Shown piece after piece: positions 23,387 through 34,704 of a DNA stretch of 64,000 nt. This stretch comes from Cotesia glomerata (lineage: Eukaryota; Arthropoda; Insecta; Hymenoptera; Braconidae), in contig NC_058160.1 in NCBI RefSeq assembly GCF_020080835.1, positions 11,120,047 through 11,184,046 of the forward strand, read 5' to 3'. Position numbers and translations under genes: made by a program. The notes under the pieces are model-generated. The model saw nothing but the letters and a program-made list of their open reading frames with translations, was not told the DNA's origin and made no database searches. Each line of letters begins with the position of its first letter. The stretch's first letter is position 1.

Positions 23387-24852
23387 CACCGGCCCACAAA
23401 AAAAAAAAGTGCTCTGTACTTTTGACCGGACCTATCTTTATGTATTTCGACGCGCTGAATCCGAATCTGAAGTCAGATTTGCCCATACACTCTCAAAATT
23501 TTGAGTAAAATGCAAAAAACCCAAAAAAAAGGCAAAAAATTGCGAAAAACTGCAGTCACAGCAATGAAAAAATTTTTTTGGACCTAGATCACGTATGATT
23601 TTTATGTATTTCAATTCACAGAATCTGAATCTAAACGTTTACTAGCTCCTTGAGCCGTAAAAATTTGAAAAAATTGCAAGAAACTAAAAAAAAATTGCAA
23701 GAAATAATGAAAACCAATGAATTTTCGTTATCGTTGTTGAAAAATTTTCGGAACTCTTTCTCCCTATCACGATAAATATAAGCTGATGTTCCTTTAGTAA
23801 ATAAATTTTTTTTTTTCAAGACGGCTGCTAAATGTTCAGATCCCTCTTTGGATTGTCCTATATCGCGCACAAGGTCATTTAATTCTAGTTGATCAAAGGT
23901 TTCAGGGTCTTTATTTTGACCAACATCGGGCAAGTATTCTTCGTCCTCAGAACTGTTTTCTCCATAGACGTCGTCAACATGCATTCCTTCTTCGCTCTTA
24001 TCCATCGGCTCAAGAGTAGCAGTTTCTTGAGGTTCGACATAAGCGAAGAACAGCTTAAAATCAGAAAGATAGTTCCTTATCTTCGCATGGTTTTTAAAAA
24101 GATTTTTCGATAGAAATAAATTTAATCAAGTTCAATCAATATTTTGCTGGATGCTAAAAAAATAAATACCAGAAGAAAACAGAAAAGGTAAGAGGGGAAC
24201 CCTCTGCGTAGCTCATTTGAAGCTAAAAAGTTCGATACAAACAAAGGACAGTCCGAAATTCAAAAACATGGTTCTGTACTTTCTCCTTACATGCTATTTT
24301 TTACAAATTTTAAAATTTTGTCAGTTTTTCAATTCTAAGATCATATCCTATCCATGAAAATACACCTAAGTCATTAATGATCGTGTTTAATAGATTTTTT
24401 CTCATATTTATAACTGCAATTTTCTCGATTTTTTTTATTTTTTGAGATTTTATTAAATTTTAAAACATCAATGGGGCAAAAAAACTTCAGATTCGAATTC
24501 AGTGGAACAAAGTACATAAAAATCATACTCAATATGAATTCAAAAAATTTTTTTAATCTCGATAATTTCGATTTTTCAAATTTTGATGGCTCAAGGAGCT
24601 AGTAAACGTTTAGATTCAGATTCTGTGAATTGAAATACATAAAAATCATACGTGATCTAGGTCCAAAAAAATTTTTTCATTGCTGTGACTGCAGTTTTTC
24701 GCAATTTTTTTTGGGTTTTTTGCATTTTACTCAAAATTTTGAGGGTGTATGGGCAAATCTGACTTCAGATTCGATTTCAGCGCGTCGAAATACATAAAGA
24801 TAGGTAGGTCCGGTCAAAAGTACAGAGCACTTTTTTTTTTTGTGGGCCGGTG
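23387..24852. mobile_element. 1.47-kb DNA transposon with long TIRs and TAA flanks
   Basis: Ends are CACCGGCCCAC...GTGGGCCGGTG, flanked by TAA at 23384-23386 and 24853-24855. The arms match over about 260-270 bp (23387-23658 against 24591-24852), including shared CTAGCTCCTTGAGCC and ATACATAAAAATCATACGTG-type blocks. Ends beginning CAC and a 3-bp duplication are compatible with the CACTA/CMC group, but this is not proven. It carries one ORF remnant and cannot be autonomous. Confidence 0.8.
23631..24005 (-). pseudogene. N-terminal fragment of an uncharacterised transposon-associated protein
   Basis: The open frame starts with an acidic stretch (YGENSSEDEEYLPDVG) followed by NDLVRDIGQSKEGSEHLAAV, LKKKNLFTKGTSAY and YRDREKEFRKFF. 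This order resembles the N-terminal part of a large, mostly unannotated protein family common in invertebrate genomes (recalled from memory, not searched). The frame then runs into the TIR, so most of the protein is missing. Function unknown. Confidence 0.5.
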
Positions 24853-24855
24853 TAA

Positions 24856-26062
24856 TGATAACAATAATTTATAATAAAAATAAAAGTTTCGGGTAATTTA
24901 ATTAATGGGCCAAGTAATTTTATAACCGAGAAAAAAAAAGCTCTAAGTATCAAAAATCCAAAGTTCGACCCTTTGAGATTTTAACGAACAACTGTTTAAG
25001 TTTTTAAATCCCGAAATACTTTTATTTTTCTTTCAAGCAAAACGATAACTGTTTAAGCATATTACACCCATCACGCGACAAAGTTATTGCGAGTTTTTTT
25101 TTTGCTGACGGTTTCTTTGGCGCCACTCTTTGTATCGAGTGATAAATTGATAGGGAAAATTCACATTTACAAAGAGATTAATAATAGTAAACATGAATTA
25201 CAGTTTTCTTTCTATTTTTTTTATATTGCTACGTAATAAATTATTATTATTCTTATTATTTTTTTTTATACTTGTAAAATATTCATAGAATTATTTATAT
25301 ATTTATAAAACAAGTTACTTATATTCCTTCTTTATAAAAAAATCATAAAACTTGCAATTGAAATTACAAGAGCATTAATATTTCTTTATATTTATATTAA
25401 GCATTAATAATCCGAGAAACTTTAAGGAAATCCAAGTACCCTGATAGTGTAAAGAATGTCTAAAAAAAAAAATAATGCGTAGAAATACTTTTGTTTTGCA
25501 TCTTAAAATTAGTTAATAACATTTTTGAGGAAATTTCCGAAAAATTTACGCATTAAATAATTATTAACATTTAATAATTATTTAATTGACTAAAAAAAAT
25601 ATAGCACTCTGAATTACCGGTAAACACTTGACAACACCACAACAGTTCCCTAACCTTGAAATTTATTTGTTTGTAAACATGTCTCAGATAAACCAGCATA
25701 ATTTGCGAGCGCATTTTGGAAAATTTTCTACACGTTTTATTAAAACTACTAAAAAAAGAACATACGAGGCACTATATAATAAATCTAAAGTTCACTAACA
25801 AAGTTCGACGGATTGGGGTCGAAGAATAGTTGAAATAAGTACACTTGCCAAAGAATTGTGGTGTTTTAAATGTGACATTCCCTTATCTCTTAAAAATATT
25901 CAGAGTGAAAAACAGTTTTGTTTATCAAATATTTTTTGCATTAAATTGCGTAAAAATGTATGTTTTTTTTATAAAGAAATATATAATTTTATTTATGTAA
26001 TCCTGTTAATTAAATTATATTCCTTACTCATCGATTAAATGATTTTCAACTTTTAATTGTAA
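24856..26062. other. AT-rich stretch, no convincing gene
   Basis: Only short frames. A 40-codon frame starts at 25679 (MSQINQHNLRAHF) with no supporting features. Otherwise nothing recognised. Confidence 0.45.
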
Positions 26063-26929
26063 GGGCCAGTTTTTTAATCCAAGATAAAATTTTATCCGAG
26101 ATAAAAGTACTGCGAATATAATAATAAAAATAAATAATTCAGCACAGTGATATTGCATACGAGTAGTTCTCCCTGAATCAGTCACTTATTTTTAATTAAA
26201 ATAAACATTAGCCGCATGTCACAGAAATATTAATCTCCAACTGTGACAACTTGCTGATTGTAAATAAATAAAATAATAATTAGAAATACGGATGACCCTG
26301 AAGGCCATTCCTGCAACTTTCCGCTAATTCCATATCTAAGTGCTTGAAATTGCACTTGTAACGTTATCGAGCTCTTCGAGCTTCAAATTACAATTTATGT
26401 GTTATTTTGAGCTCTCCGAGCTCAGAGCGGTCGCTGTTCTATGCTTTTGAGCTCTTCGAGCTCATATCTTGCGTTTGACATATCTATTATTAATCTATAA
26501 TTATGTTAATGAATTTAAAATAATTTAATGACACTGAAGTTAGCAGACGTCTAAAAATTTTTGATTTTTTTTTATTAATTAAATTACAACTAAAAAGATT
26601 TTTAAAAAATTGCACTTATAGTTTTTTAAGTTTTTTACATGTGACAATTTTTTTTTAAGTTTTTTTAATTAAAATTTTTTTAATAAAAAATTTCTAAAAA
26701 TTTTGAAATGTCGGCTAACTTTATTTTCATATAATTTAAATGACACAATAAGAGGTTATTATTATTTTTATGATAAATTTATTTTTTATTTAAATAAATG
26801 ACCAAATTCATGGAGAACTAACTGAGAGCAATATCACGTCGCTAAATTATTTATTTATTTTTTTTTTTTATTATATTGACAGTACTTTTATCTCGGATAA
26901 AATTTTATCTCGGATTGAAAAACTGGCCC
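26063..26929. mobile_element. 867-bp PIF/Harbinger-like MITE
   Basis: Ends match as inverted repeats: GGGCCAGTTTTTTAATCC on the left and GGATTGAAAAACTGGCCC on the right, with matching GATAAAATTTTATC blocks inside, about 50 bp in all. TAA lies at 26060-26062 and 26930-26932. A 3-bp TAA duplication and G/C-rich ends fit PIF/Harbinger. No transposase is present. A copy of the GAGCTC-rich repeat lies inside (26290-26470). Confidence 0.75.
26290..26470 (+). repeat. GAGCTC-rich dispersed repeat nested in a MITE
   Basis: Carries GACCCTGAAGGCCATTCCTG, CTTTCCGCTAATTCCAT and three GAGCTCTTCGAGC-type blocks, in the same order as the copies at 4080 and 46905. Confidence 0.7.
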
Positions 26930-26932
26930 TAA

Positions 26933-28011
26933 GTATCTTTGTATTTTTAACTTACTTTATTAAAAAAAATATGTTTACTGTCTAACTAAAATGACTAAGA
27001 TTTTCTAGCATTTAAAAAATCGCGGTTACTTATGCGCCGGGTAACTGCGCAAGCGGTGTTGCCAAGTCAAATACAAGAATTTAAAAAACGGAAGTTCCTT
27101 GTGATTTTTCATAAAAAATATAAAATATCTCCGTAAAACGTTCGGAAATCTAAAAGTCCCTATTATGAGACGATGTCCCCATTTATGATACACTACATAA
27201 AAATACTATTTTATAAAAACAAACACACCTCTAGCATACCAAAAATATAATAAATATTTCAATTCACATATTTCAAAAGCAATTTTCGACTTTTGCTCTT
27301 AATTAATTCCATACTGTTTTTAAAAAATATTTATTAAAGTGCGAGGTTTGTTATCTGTGCTCAAAGCCGCGACCGAGAATAGTAAAACGGCAACGGCTAC
27401 CTAGTTTCTTATATTAGTTTAATTTCATTCTCTTCTACTTTTATGTTAAATTGTATATCAATTGAAAGCTGATGAGTCATAGACTTTATTTCTATACATA
27501 TTTATGCGTTTTTTTTATTACAATATTTTAAATCTGAGTGTCTCACAATACCTACACTTATAAACGTGAATGCCCCGGTTTATGAGACACTTTACTAGGT
27601 GTACCATGTAACACGGACATGTGTATTTCGGCTTGTTCCGATTAAGTGAGACAGTGTACATTTATAAGATTTTATATTGTTAATATGTTATATTAATTAT
27701 AAAAATAGTGCAATTATATGTCATAAAATATTGGCTGTTATTAAAACCTCAAATATTTTTCTAAAAGTAAGTATTTTTAGTCAAATAGCTTTAGATTATG
27801 AACCTAACCTCAAATCATAACATTGAATAACTTTGTCAACAAGTTTTTCTGTTTTTTTAATTAAATGTTTTGGATAAATTTATAATATTTTGTTGTATAT
27901 TGACTCTAAAAGTATATTATTTATTTCAGGCTAAGTAAAAAGTAATTTATAATAAAAGCTGAGATAATGAGGGATAAACAAAATCCTAAAGAGACAAAAA
28001 CTCAATCATCA
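26933..28011. other. AT-rich stretch, no gene seen
   Basis: Two partly similar spots, TTATGAGACGATGTCCCC near 27165 and TTTATGAGACACTTTAC near 27578, suggest a decayed repeat. Nothing else recognised. Confidence 0.4.
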
Positions 28012-28111
28012 NNNNNNNNNNNNNNNNNNNNNNNNNNNNNNNNNNNNNNNNNNNNNNNNNNNNNNNNNNNNNNNNNNNNNNNNNNNNNNNNNNNNNNNNN
28101 NNNNNNNNNNN
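28012..28111. other. Assembly gap (100 N)
   Basis: Exactly 100 N, the usual placeholder for a gap of unknown size. It falls at the 3' side of the gypsy element, just where its 3' LTR should be. Confidence 0.98.
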
Positions 28112-28264
28112 GGTACATGATTGGCCTATATAGACATACACATACAACAATTTTACACATACATCCATGTAAACATATAACTTAAAAGATATAATATATT
28201 TTAATACATGAAACATTGTACTATTTTATATTTACTAATCATAGATAATGCCAGCTTTAATTTG

Positions 28265-29230
28265 TTAGTGTGAACTACTTTGGTTCGGGAAGGAGTTAAT
28301 TGGATTGTTACGTTCCCATTGTTGAAAAACCTCTGTAATTTTATACGGGCCGGTATAATTGGGGTCTAGTTTATTTGTCTTCGAATCGTTTACTAAAAAT
28401 GCCCAGTCTCCTTCGGTAAATTCTTTTAGGGTTGACTCTACGATCATAATACTCTTTGGATTTTAATTTTGCTCTTTCTAAATTTGCAGCAGCTTTTGAT
28501 TGTGTTTCTCTTAATTTTATTACTAGTTCTCCTAAATAATCGATGTAAAGTTTTATCGTTACTCTCGCGAATAAAAGCTTGATGGAAATTTGGCAATCCC
28601 CAAATATTAATTCATGTGGGGTAAATCCTGTACCTTCATGGATGGAGGTATTATAAGAAAACATTGCATACTTTAACCAGGTATCCCAATCCCGATTTTG
28701 GTCAATAAAATGTCGAAGATATTCAACCAATACTAAATGACTTCGTTCTAAAGAACCATTTGTTTGTGGATGAAAAGCAGTGGTCTGGAATTTCCTGATT
28801 TTAAATAATTTTGCTAAATGTTTCATAACTAGTCCTGTAAAATTTTTACCTTGATCCGTGAGAATAGATTCAGGGCAACCGAATATGCAAATGAAGTTTT
28901 CAGCAAAGACTTTAGCAATATTTTCAGCGGTAGCTTCTGCTAAAGGAATGGCTAATGAATATTTAGTTAAATTATCTTGAATGGTTAGTACATATTTATT
29001 ACCAGAGTTGGTTATCGGTAGTGGCCCCACGATATCGAGAGCAATCTTTTCAAATGCAACTTGTGGTGTGTCAGTTATTATCATGGGTTGCCTTGTCTTA
29101 ACACGTACTAATTTATTTCTTTGACAAAAAATACATTGTCTAATAAAATCTTGAACCTCAGTCTTCATGTTTTCCCAATAATATTGTTGCCTTATACGAC
29201 CGTAGGTTTTTATGACACCCTTATGACCCC
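28265..29230 (-). pseudogene. Gypsy integrase
   Basis: The zinc-binding part precedes 29168, with HKGVIKTYGRIRQQYYW in another frame. The main frame then has CIFCQRNKL, the catalytic core DIVGPLPITNSGNKYVLT and TDQGKNFTGLVMKHL, and HPQTNGSLERSHLVL with the catalytic glutamate. The C-terminal part (DWAFLVNDSKTNKLDPNYTG) continues in an overlapping frame to 28265. The fold catalyses insertion of the cDNA. Confidence 0.85.
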
Positions 29231-30472
29231 TACTGCTGATTCATGTGTTTCTCGTATAATTTCTGGTCTGCGCTCGACCGGAGGAACTTCGATTTGGTTT
29301 AAACAAAGTGTTATGTAGTACCCTTCTGGAAATGTTTTAGTTAAATGTGATTTTATGTTACCCCATGGTAATTTATCTAATCCATCCCCCGTTCTTGCTA
29401 TTCTAACTGTACATCAAAATAGTCCATTGCTTCTTTTAATTTAGTTATACCCGTAAGAACGTCATTTAACTGGGTCCTATCTTCTATTTTTAATTTAACT
29501 ATTACCGTAAAAATGTGAAGGTTTCTCTTTTTAGAAATTATTACTTGACCTATTTCTACCTGGTCAGGAAATTCCGCTACGTTAATAAAATTTTTATTTA
29601 TAAGTTCTTGAGTTATTTGGGTTTTTGATTTAAAATCGGCTGACCAAAAATGAGCAATATTATCCTTTTTCATAAATATACCATCTCTAGTTTCGGAGAA
29701 CACGTCGGGTAATGTTACCCTTTTTAAACGCTTTGGAGGTTGGGTGGCGTTTTCGGGGATTTTATCAATTTCTTCGTCAGAGGAGTAAAGATCATCATCA
29801 GAAACGGGTTCGGGAAAAGAATCGTCACTGTCGGAATCATCTGTCTCACTAGCTGCAGCAGGATACAAAGAAACCTGACGCTCACAACTATCTACACTTG
29901 TTGTTTCTTTAACTTCAACTCCATTTGACTCTATCTCACTTCTTTTAGATGACTCAAATGTTAGTACTTCAGCATGCACATTCAATATTTCTCTTACATC
30001 AGACATATCGAGGGGGGAGGACGTCCTCACTGGCATCTCTTGCATGGGGAGCTCACAACCCCATGCTAACTTTGAGCTTGGTATAACTATTGCGGGTGCG
30101 TTATGCATCCATGCCAGGGCTCTTTGCGACCTTTCTGAAGGGTATGCTCGTTTTGGATCCAACAACCGGTCTCCCTGAGCCCAGAGTACTGGCTCCGTTC
30201 GGGGCACAACTTCGTCTTTGACGTCAGGTCGACAGGTCGTCGGGAAAGCATCACTCTCCTTCTGAATTTTTTTCTGGCTTTAACTTTAACTTTGATGCCT
30301 TAAACAATCTTTGGGGTAAATCATTCTTCTCAACAGTCTTTAAATCATTTGACTGCTTAAACTTGCTGAGCTCATCTTCAAGAAGTGGTTCATTAAATTT
30401 TGTACTTTTAGTCAATAAAATATTAACTAAATTTATATTAGCAGGATTTCTAGAGAGCATCAGCATTCGCAT
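29230..30472 (-). pseudogene. Gypsy pol spacer with macro-like segment
   Basis: Between RNase H and integrase lies an extra region. A first frame (30472-30251) is lysine/leucine-rich. A long frame (30207-29398) has an acidic tract (SETDDSDSDDSF) and then VEIGQVIISKKRNLHIFTVI and LNDVLTGITKLKEAMDYF. After a frameshift near 29398 the sequence reads RTGDGLDKLPWGNIKSHL. A G.v....iy.li...tk pattern followed by GLDKLpW resembles the macro (ADP-ribose-binding) fold seen in some insect gypsy pol proteins. The identification is by pattern only and the frame is broken. Confidence 0.55.
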
Positions 30473-30989
30473 TTAATCGGCCTGGCTTATAAATGATATC
30501 GTACTGATACTCTCGTAATTTCAATAGCCAGTGTAGAAGTCGTGAGGTAGGGTCCTTAATTCTATGAGCCCAAACTAAAGGTCTATGATCAGTGACTAAA
30601 TAGAACTTTTTACCATACAAGTAAGGTCGATAGTGTTTTACCGCAAAAACAATTGCAAATAACTCTTTTTCGATAACGGAATAGTTTAACTCTGCTCCTT
30701 TTAGGAGTTTTGAGGCATAGGCAACGGGAAGATCTTTTCCGATCTCACCTTGACTTAGAACAGCACCGAGAGCATAGAAAGATGCGTCGGTAGTTACAAT
30801 AAAAGGTTTTGTGAAATCGGGAAACTTTAGAATGGGTTCTTGACATAACAAATCTCGGAGATTTTCAAAGGCCTTTTGTCTTTCGTCAGACCAACGAAAA
30901 GGTTGCCCTTTCTTCAATAGTTGAGTAAAGGGGCGAGATATTGATGCAAAATTAGGTATGAACCGGCGATAATAGCCTGTTAAGCCCAA
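30450..30989 (-). pseudogene. Gypsy RNase H
   Basis: Open for 179 residues, starting within the RT connection (MGLTGYYRRFIPNFA). It shows TTDASFYALGAVLSQG, YSVIEKELFAIVFAVKHYR and TDHRPLVW with the RNase H acidic residues. It ends at RLNANADAL, close to the usual NVVADALSR-type end. Confidence 0.85.
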
Positions 30990-31076
30990 AAACTCTCTTA
31001 TTTTCTTTGCATTAGTAGGGACAGGGAAGTTTTGACTGAACTTATTTTGCCAGGATCGGGACTCAACCCATCCTGA

Positions 31077-32075
31077 CTAATTATGTGACCCTAGGTAAGT
31101 GACGCTTGTTTGAAGAAACCGACATTTATCCGTTTGTAACAATAGCCTAGCCGTCTGTAGCCTTCCCAACAACTTAATTACTTTTCTTTCATGCTCTTCT
31201 AATGAACTAGCGTAAACAACGATATCATCAAGGTAAACAAATAGTTCAATACCTTGTAACCCTGACAATATATTGTCCATTAATCGTTGGAATGTACTAG
31301 GGGAGTTCTTCAGCCCAAAAGGCATTCTTTTGAAATGATAATGACCGTTGGGGGTAGAAAGCAGTTTTAATTTTGTCTGCTTCATCCATGAGGATCTGAT
31401 GAAATCCGGAGGCTAAGTCAAATACTGAGAAATATTTAGCACCACCAAGTTGATCTAAAATCTCTACAATATTTGGCAGGGGATACGCATCTCCGACGGT
31501 TTTTCATTAAGGTGACGAAAATCAATGACAACTCGCCATCTTTTTCGCCAGATGAACTTGGTTTTGCTGACTATCCATACTGGTGAATTATACGGAGAGT
31601 TACTTGTTTCTATTATCCCTCCTTCTAACATTTCTTTTACCTGCCTTTGAATTTCCTCTTTATGCACTTGTGGATACCTGTACTGTCTTGTATTAATTGG
31701 TATATCGTCAGTTGTTATAATTTTATGTTTCACGTCATTAGTTCCTATTAATTTATCCCCAGGCAAATAAAATTGATATGGAAATTTGACAACTATTCTT
31801 ACTATGCTGTTTCTTTCTTCTGTATTTAGTTCGTCAAGATGTAGTGTTTGTATTAGTTTTTGGACTCTTTCCCGTGTCAAGTCATCTCGAGTTTTATCAC
31901 TTATATTTTCTTCCCTTTTTCTATTCTTGTTTAGACCTTCAGTTTCAATTTCCTCCAGCGTCACAGATGGTAGTTCTATCTTCCTTTCCTCTTCATTACA
32001 ATTTACTACAAAAATCCAGGCGATCCCGTTTCTATTTCTAACTAAGGCACTTCCAGCATATATATTTTGCTCCAA
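31077..32075 (-). pseudogene. Gypsy reverse transcriptase
   Basis: Two blocks, 32075-31464 and 31385-31077. The first has the fingers motifs TRQYRYPQVHKEEIQRQV, GGIIETSNSPYNSPVWIV and VVIDFRHLN. The second has FKRMPFGLKNSPSTFQRLM and the catalytic FVYLDDIVVYA. A frame break lies between them near 31400-31490, and a stop follows YLGSHN. Confidence 0.85.
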
Positions 32076-32205
32076 ATTAAGTTTTGTATTACTCCTTCTT
32101 GTACCTCTCGGTTTGTTATTCTAACTGCAACCTGCATCCTACATCTTGCTGGTATTTTGACATAATGTTTTCCAACGGTATACTGATATGTTTACGATTT
32201 ATTTT

Positions 32206-32500
32206 TCAAAGCATTGTCCTCAGGAAACAGATGGTGGCCTTGAAAGTTTGAAGAAAATCTAAGCCCAAAATTCCGTCTTGTTTTAGGGGTATATCCGGTC
32301 CAATAACTTGAAATTTACAACAAATAGAATTAAAATTAATAGAAACTTGCCCGAGGGTGATGGCTGATCCAGACGTTATTCCTGAAAGTTTATATTTAAC
32401 ACTTTTGTCGATTTTTAAGCTCGGTGATAAACAAGATATTTTTATCAAATTAACGTCTGCGCCTGAGTCTATTAGTAGTCAGTACTTTTGCATTTTTAAT
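32206..32500 (-). pseudogene. Gypsy aspartic protease
   Basis: The frame contains DSGADVNLIKI (the catalytic D-S/T-G-A motif, near 32460) and later GILGLDFLQTF, the flap-end motif of retroviral-type proteases. The domain processes the gag-pol polyprotein. Linked to knuckles upstream and RT downstream but in a separate open block. Confidence 0.75.
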
Positions 32501-32643
32501 AGTTCATCACTGGTAATAGTGATGCAGGGGTGGCGTAACATGGTTTGATTCGGCAAGTTGTATAGACGCTTCAATTTGGGATGTTGACCGTTCCGTTTCG
32601 ACTTTATTACTTTGATTTGTACCGTTATTTTTGATCGCTGCCA

Positions 32644-33349
32644 TCAGTAATAGCGGCTTGGTTTGGAGTTAGAATTATTTGTTACACCCATAGTATGTTT
32701 TCGTCTACAAACAGAAGCTACGTGATTCCTTCTACCGCAAGCTGTACAAAACAAATTTGAAGCTCTACATTCCGACTTAATGTGTCCTTGACCTCCACAT
32801 CGGTAGCAAATCTTAGATTTCCGGTTAAATTTATGAAAATTTTCGTCATTGTATGTCTGAGCCACGTGTACGGCAGCAACTGCAGGATGATTTTAAAACT
32901 TGAGCCTTGACCTGGCTTGTGATGATTATTATTTCTCTTTCCTCCTTGGTAACCGCCCGTGAAATTAATGTAACCTGATGTATCATTAGTTCCCATATTA
33001 TGAGCCCGAGTATTGAAAAAGTGAATCCCTCTGTTCCAGTTCCTTTTCTAATTCTAAAAGCTAAATCGATCGCTTGTAATAAAGTTAAAGGTTTTTGACT
33101 CGCTACCCAAAGCCCTAACTGTCCTCTTAAACCGCGTACAAAACTGTCCCGCGCTCCTTCTCGTGTGCTCGCTAATAACCCGGTTCTTATTTCTCCCGAA
33201 TGTTTGTCAATAATTACTTCAGAAGTACCTTGGACGATTTCTTTGATTCTAGTTGCAAAATCTACAATAGATTCGCCTTCATTTTGATGGATATTAGAAA
33301 GAAGTGATTGCCACTGAGACAATGTGCGCCTTGGCGCTAAAGCAGGCAC
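32644..33349 (-). pseudogene. Gypsy gag, C-terminal part with CCHC knuckles
   Basis: The frame from 33349 holds TLSQWQSLLSNIHQNEGESI and REGARDSFVRGLRGQLG, the capsid-like end. A further frame break leads to 32865-32644 with CYRCGGQGHIKSEC and CTACGRRNHVASVC, two zinc knuckles for RNA packaging. Confidence 0.75.
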
Positions 33350-33860
33350 GAGGTTGTTCAGAACTTCTTCAAAAGTTAATTCTGATTCACTCGAAACATA
33401 TCTACTAGCTTTTGCCTTGAATGCGGGACTTTATTAATTGAGTCAAATACAATTTACCAGATGGATGTATCAAATTTACCGTTTGTTTGCAAAGTTCAAT
33501 GAAACTATTTACCGGCATATTTTCTCCATTGAAAATAGGAATTAAACTCACTGCATCTTTGATATTCATATAAGCGAGGGTGAAAAGATCGTTTGATCTT
33601 TGAAGATTATTTGTACCATAACTGTGTTCATTATTTTTACTAGGTAAAACAGGTGTATTGAGCAGTGTAAGATTATTGAAAGTATTAGTAATTGGGATAG
33701 AATTATCAAAAGTTGCCGAGGAAAGGCCAGACGTACTTTCAGTATTATTGTTACTAATAGGAATACTTTCGACTACTTCTTCTGGTACTGTGAGAGGGGT
33801 TTCTTCTATAGCAATGATTTTTGTGGAAGGGGTTGAAGTTGACATTTTGGTGCCGTTCAT
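33350..33860 (-). pseudogene. Gypsy gag, N-terminal part
   Basis: Open from an ATG at 33860 to 33405: a serine/threonine-rich N-terminus, then a helical stretch with LIPIFNGENMPVNSFIEL, the typical gag opening of insect gypsy elements. A frameshift near 33405 moves the continuation to another frame. Confidence 0.75.
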
Positions 33861-34684
33861 TGAGATGTAAAACCTAAATATTTCTTACTAAATTATTTAA
33901 GTTAACTAGAAATTTTATAAATTGAAATAAAATATGGATCCAATTATCCTCGGATAAAATGATAATAATTCAAATTTGTCGTTAAATGATATTGAGATTG
34001 ACAGGTGTTTTGACAGCTTTTAGTATAATTTATCTTTTATAAAATTTTAATAAAATTTAAGAGCAATTTTACTTATGCAGTAACAAAACTATGATCGCAA
34101 ATTTTTTAAAATAATTTTCAGTATCAACAGTTAGTCAATTTTATCAAATAGTCCCGAAATTTATCAAGCTTCTGTCGATCTCGATGTCATAATAATTGCT
34201 ACTTTTACCAAAATCTTTAACTGACGTTATATAAGATTATTATTTTAAAAATCAATAGATTTCATCGCTAGCATATCATATGACTTACAATTATAACTTA
34301 CAGTTTGCAGATGTGATACAGGCAGAATACTTATAACTATTAAAATTCACTGTCACTCACAAATTGCCCTTTTTAAACACTAATTTTTGCACTACCGCTA
34401 AATTCACTACACAGATGGCTGTATCTCAGGTAGCAGTTCCTTAGTAGATGACCCTCGATGGTTGGATTGGCTCGTTCAATTTCCACTTGGTTTCCTGGAT
34501 CGTTGACCTCGTAGATTATTTCAGTGGTCCTTGATTCTCGATTTCCTCGATGATTTCGATGACCCCTGATTTTTGGTTTCGTAGATGTGTCCAATGGAAA
34601 TCGAATTTGTCACCGAAAATTTTGCGTTTTAAATTTGAATGGGGTGAATTAATTAATTCACCTGAATCCCCGACTACTGTGACT

Positions 34685-34702
34685 ATCCCACCGCTGTCAC
34701 CA
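34685..34702 (-). promoter_or_regulatory. Probable tRNA primer-binding site
   Basis: On the minus strand TGGTGACAGCGGTGGGAT starts two bases inside the LTR edge. The TGG start, mirroring a tRNA CCA end, is the standard signature. The tRNA species is not assigned. Confidence 0.6.
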
Positions 34703-34704
34703 GT

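Noticed and set aside
25679..25801. 40-codon frame MSQINQHNL...
   Set aside because: Too short, no splice context and no recognisable motif.
27967..28216. Open frames crossing the N block
   Set aside because: They exist only because unknown bases are read as X; no coding evidence on either side.
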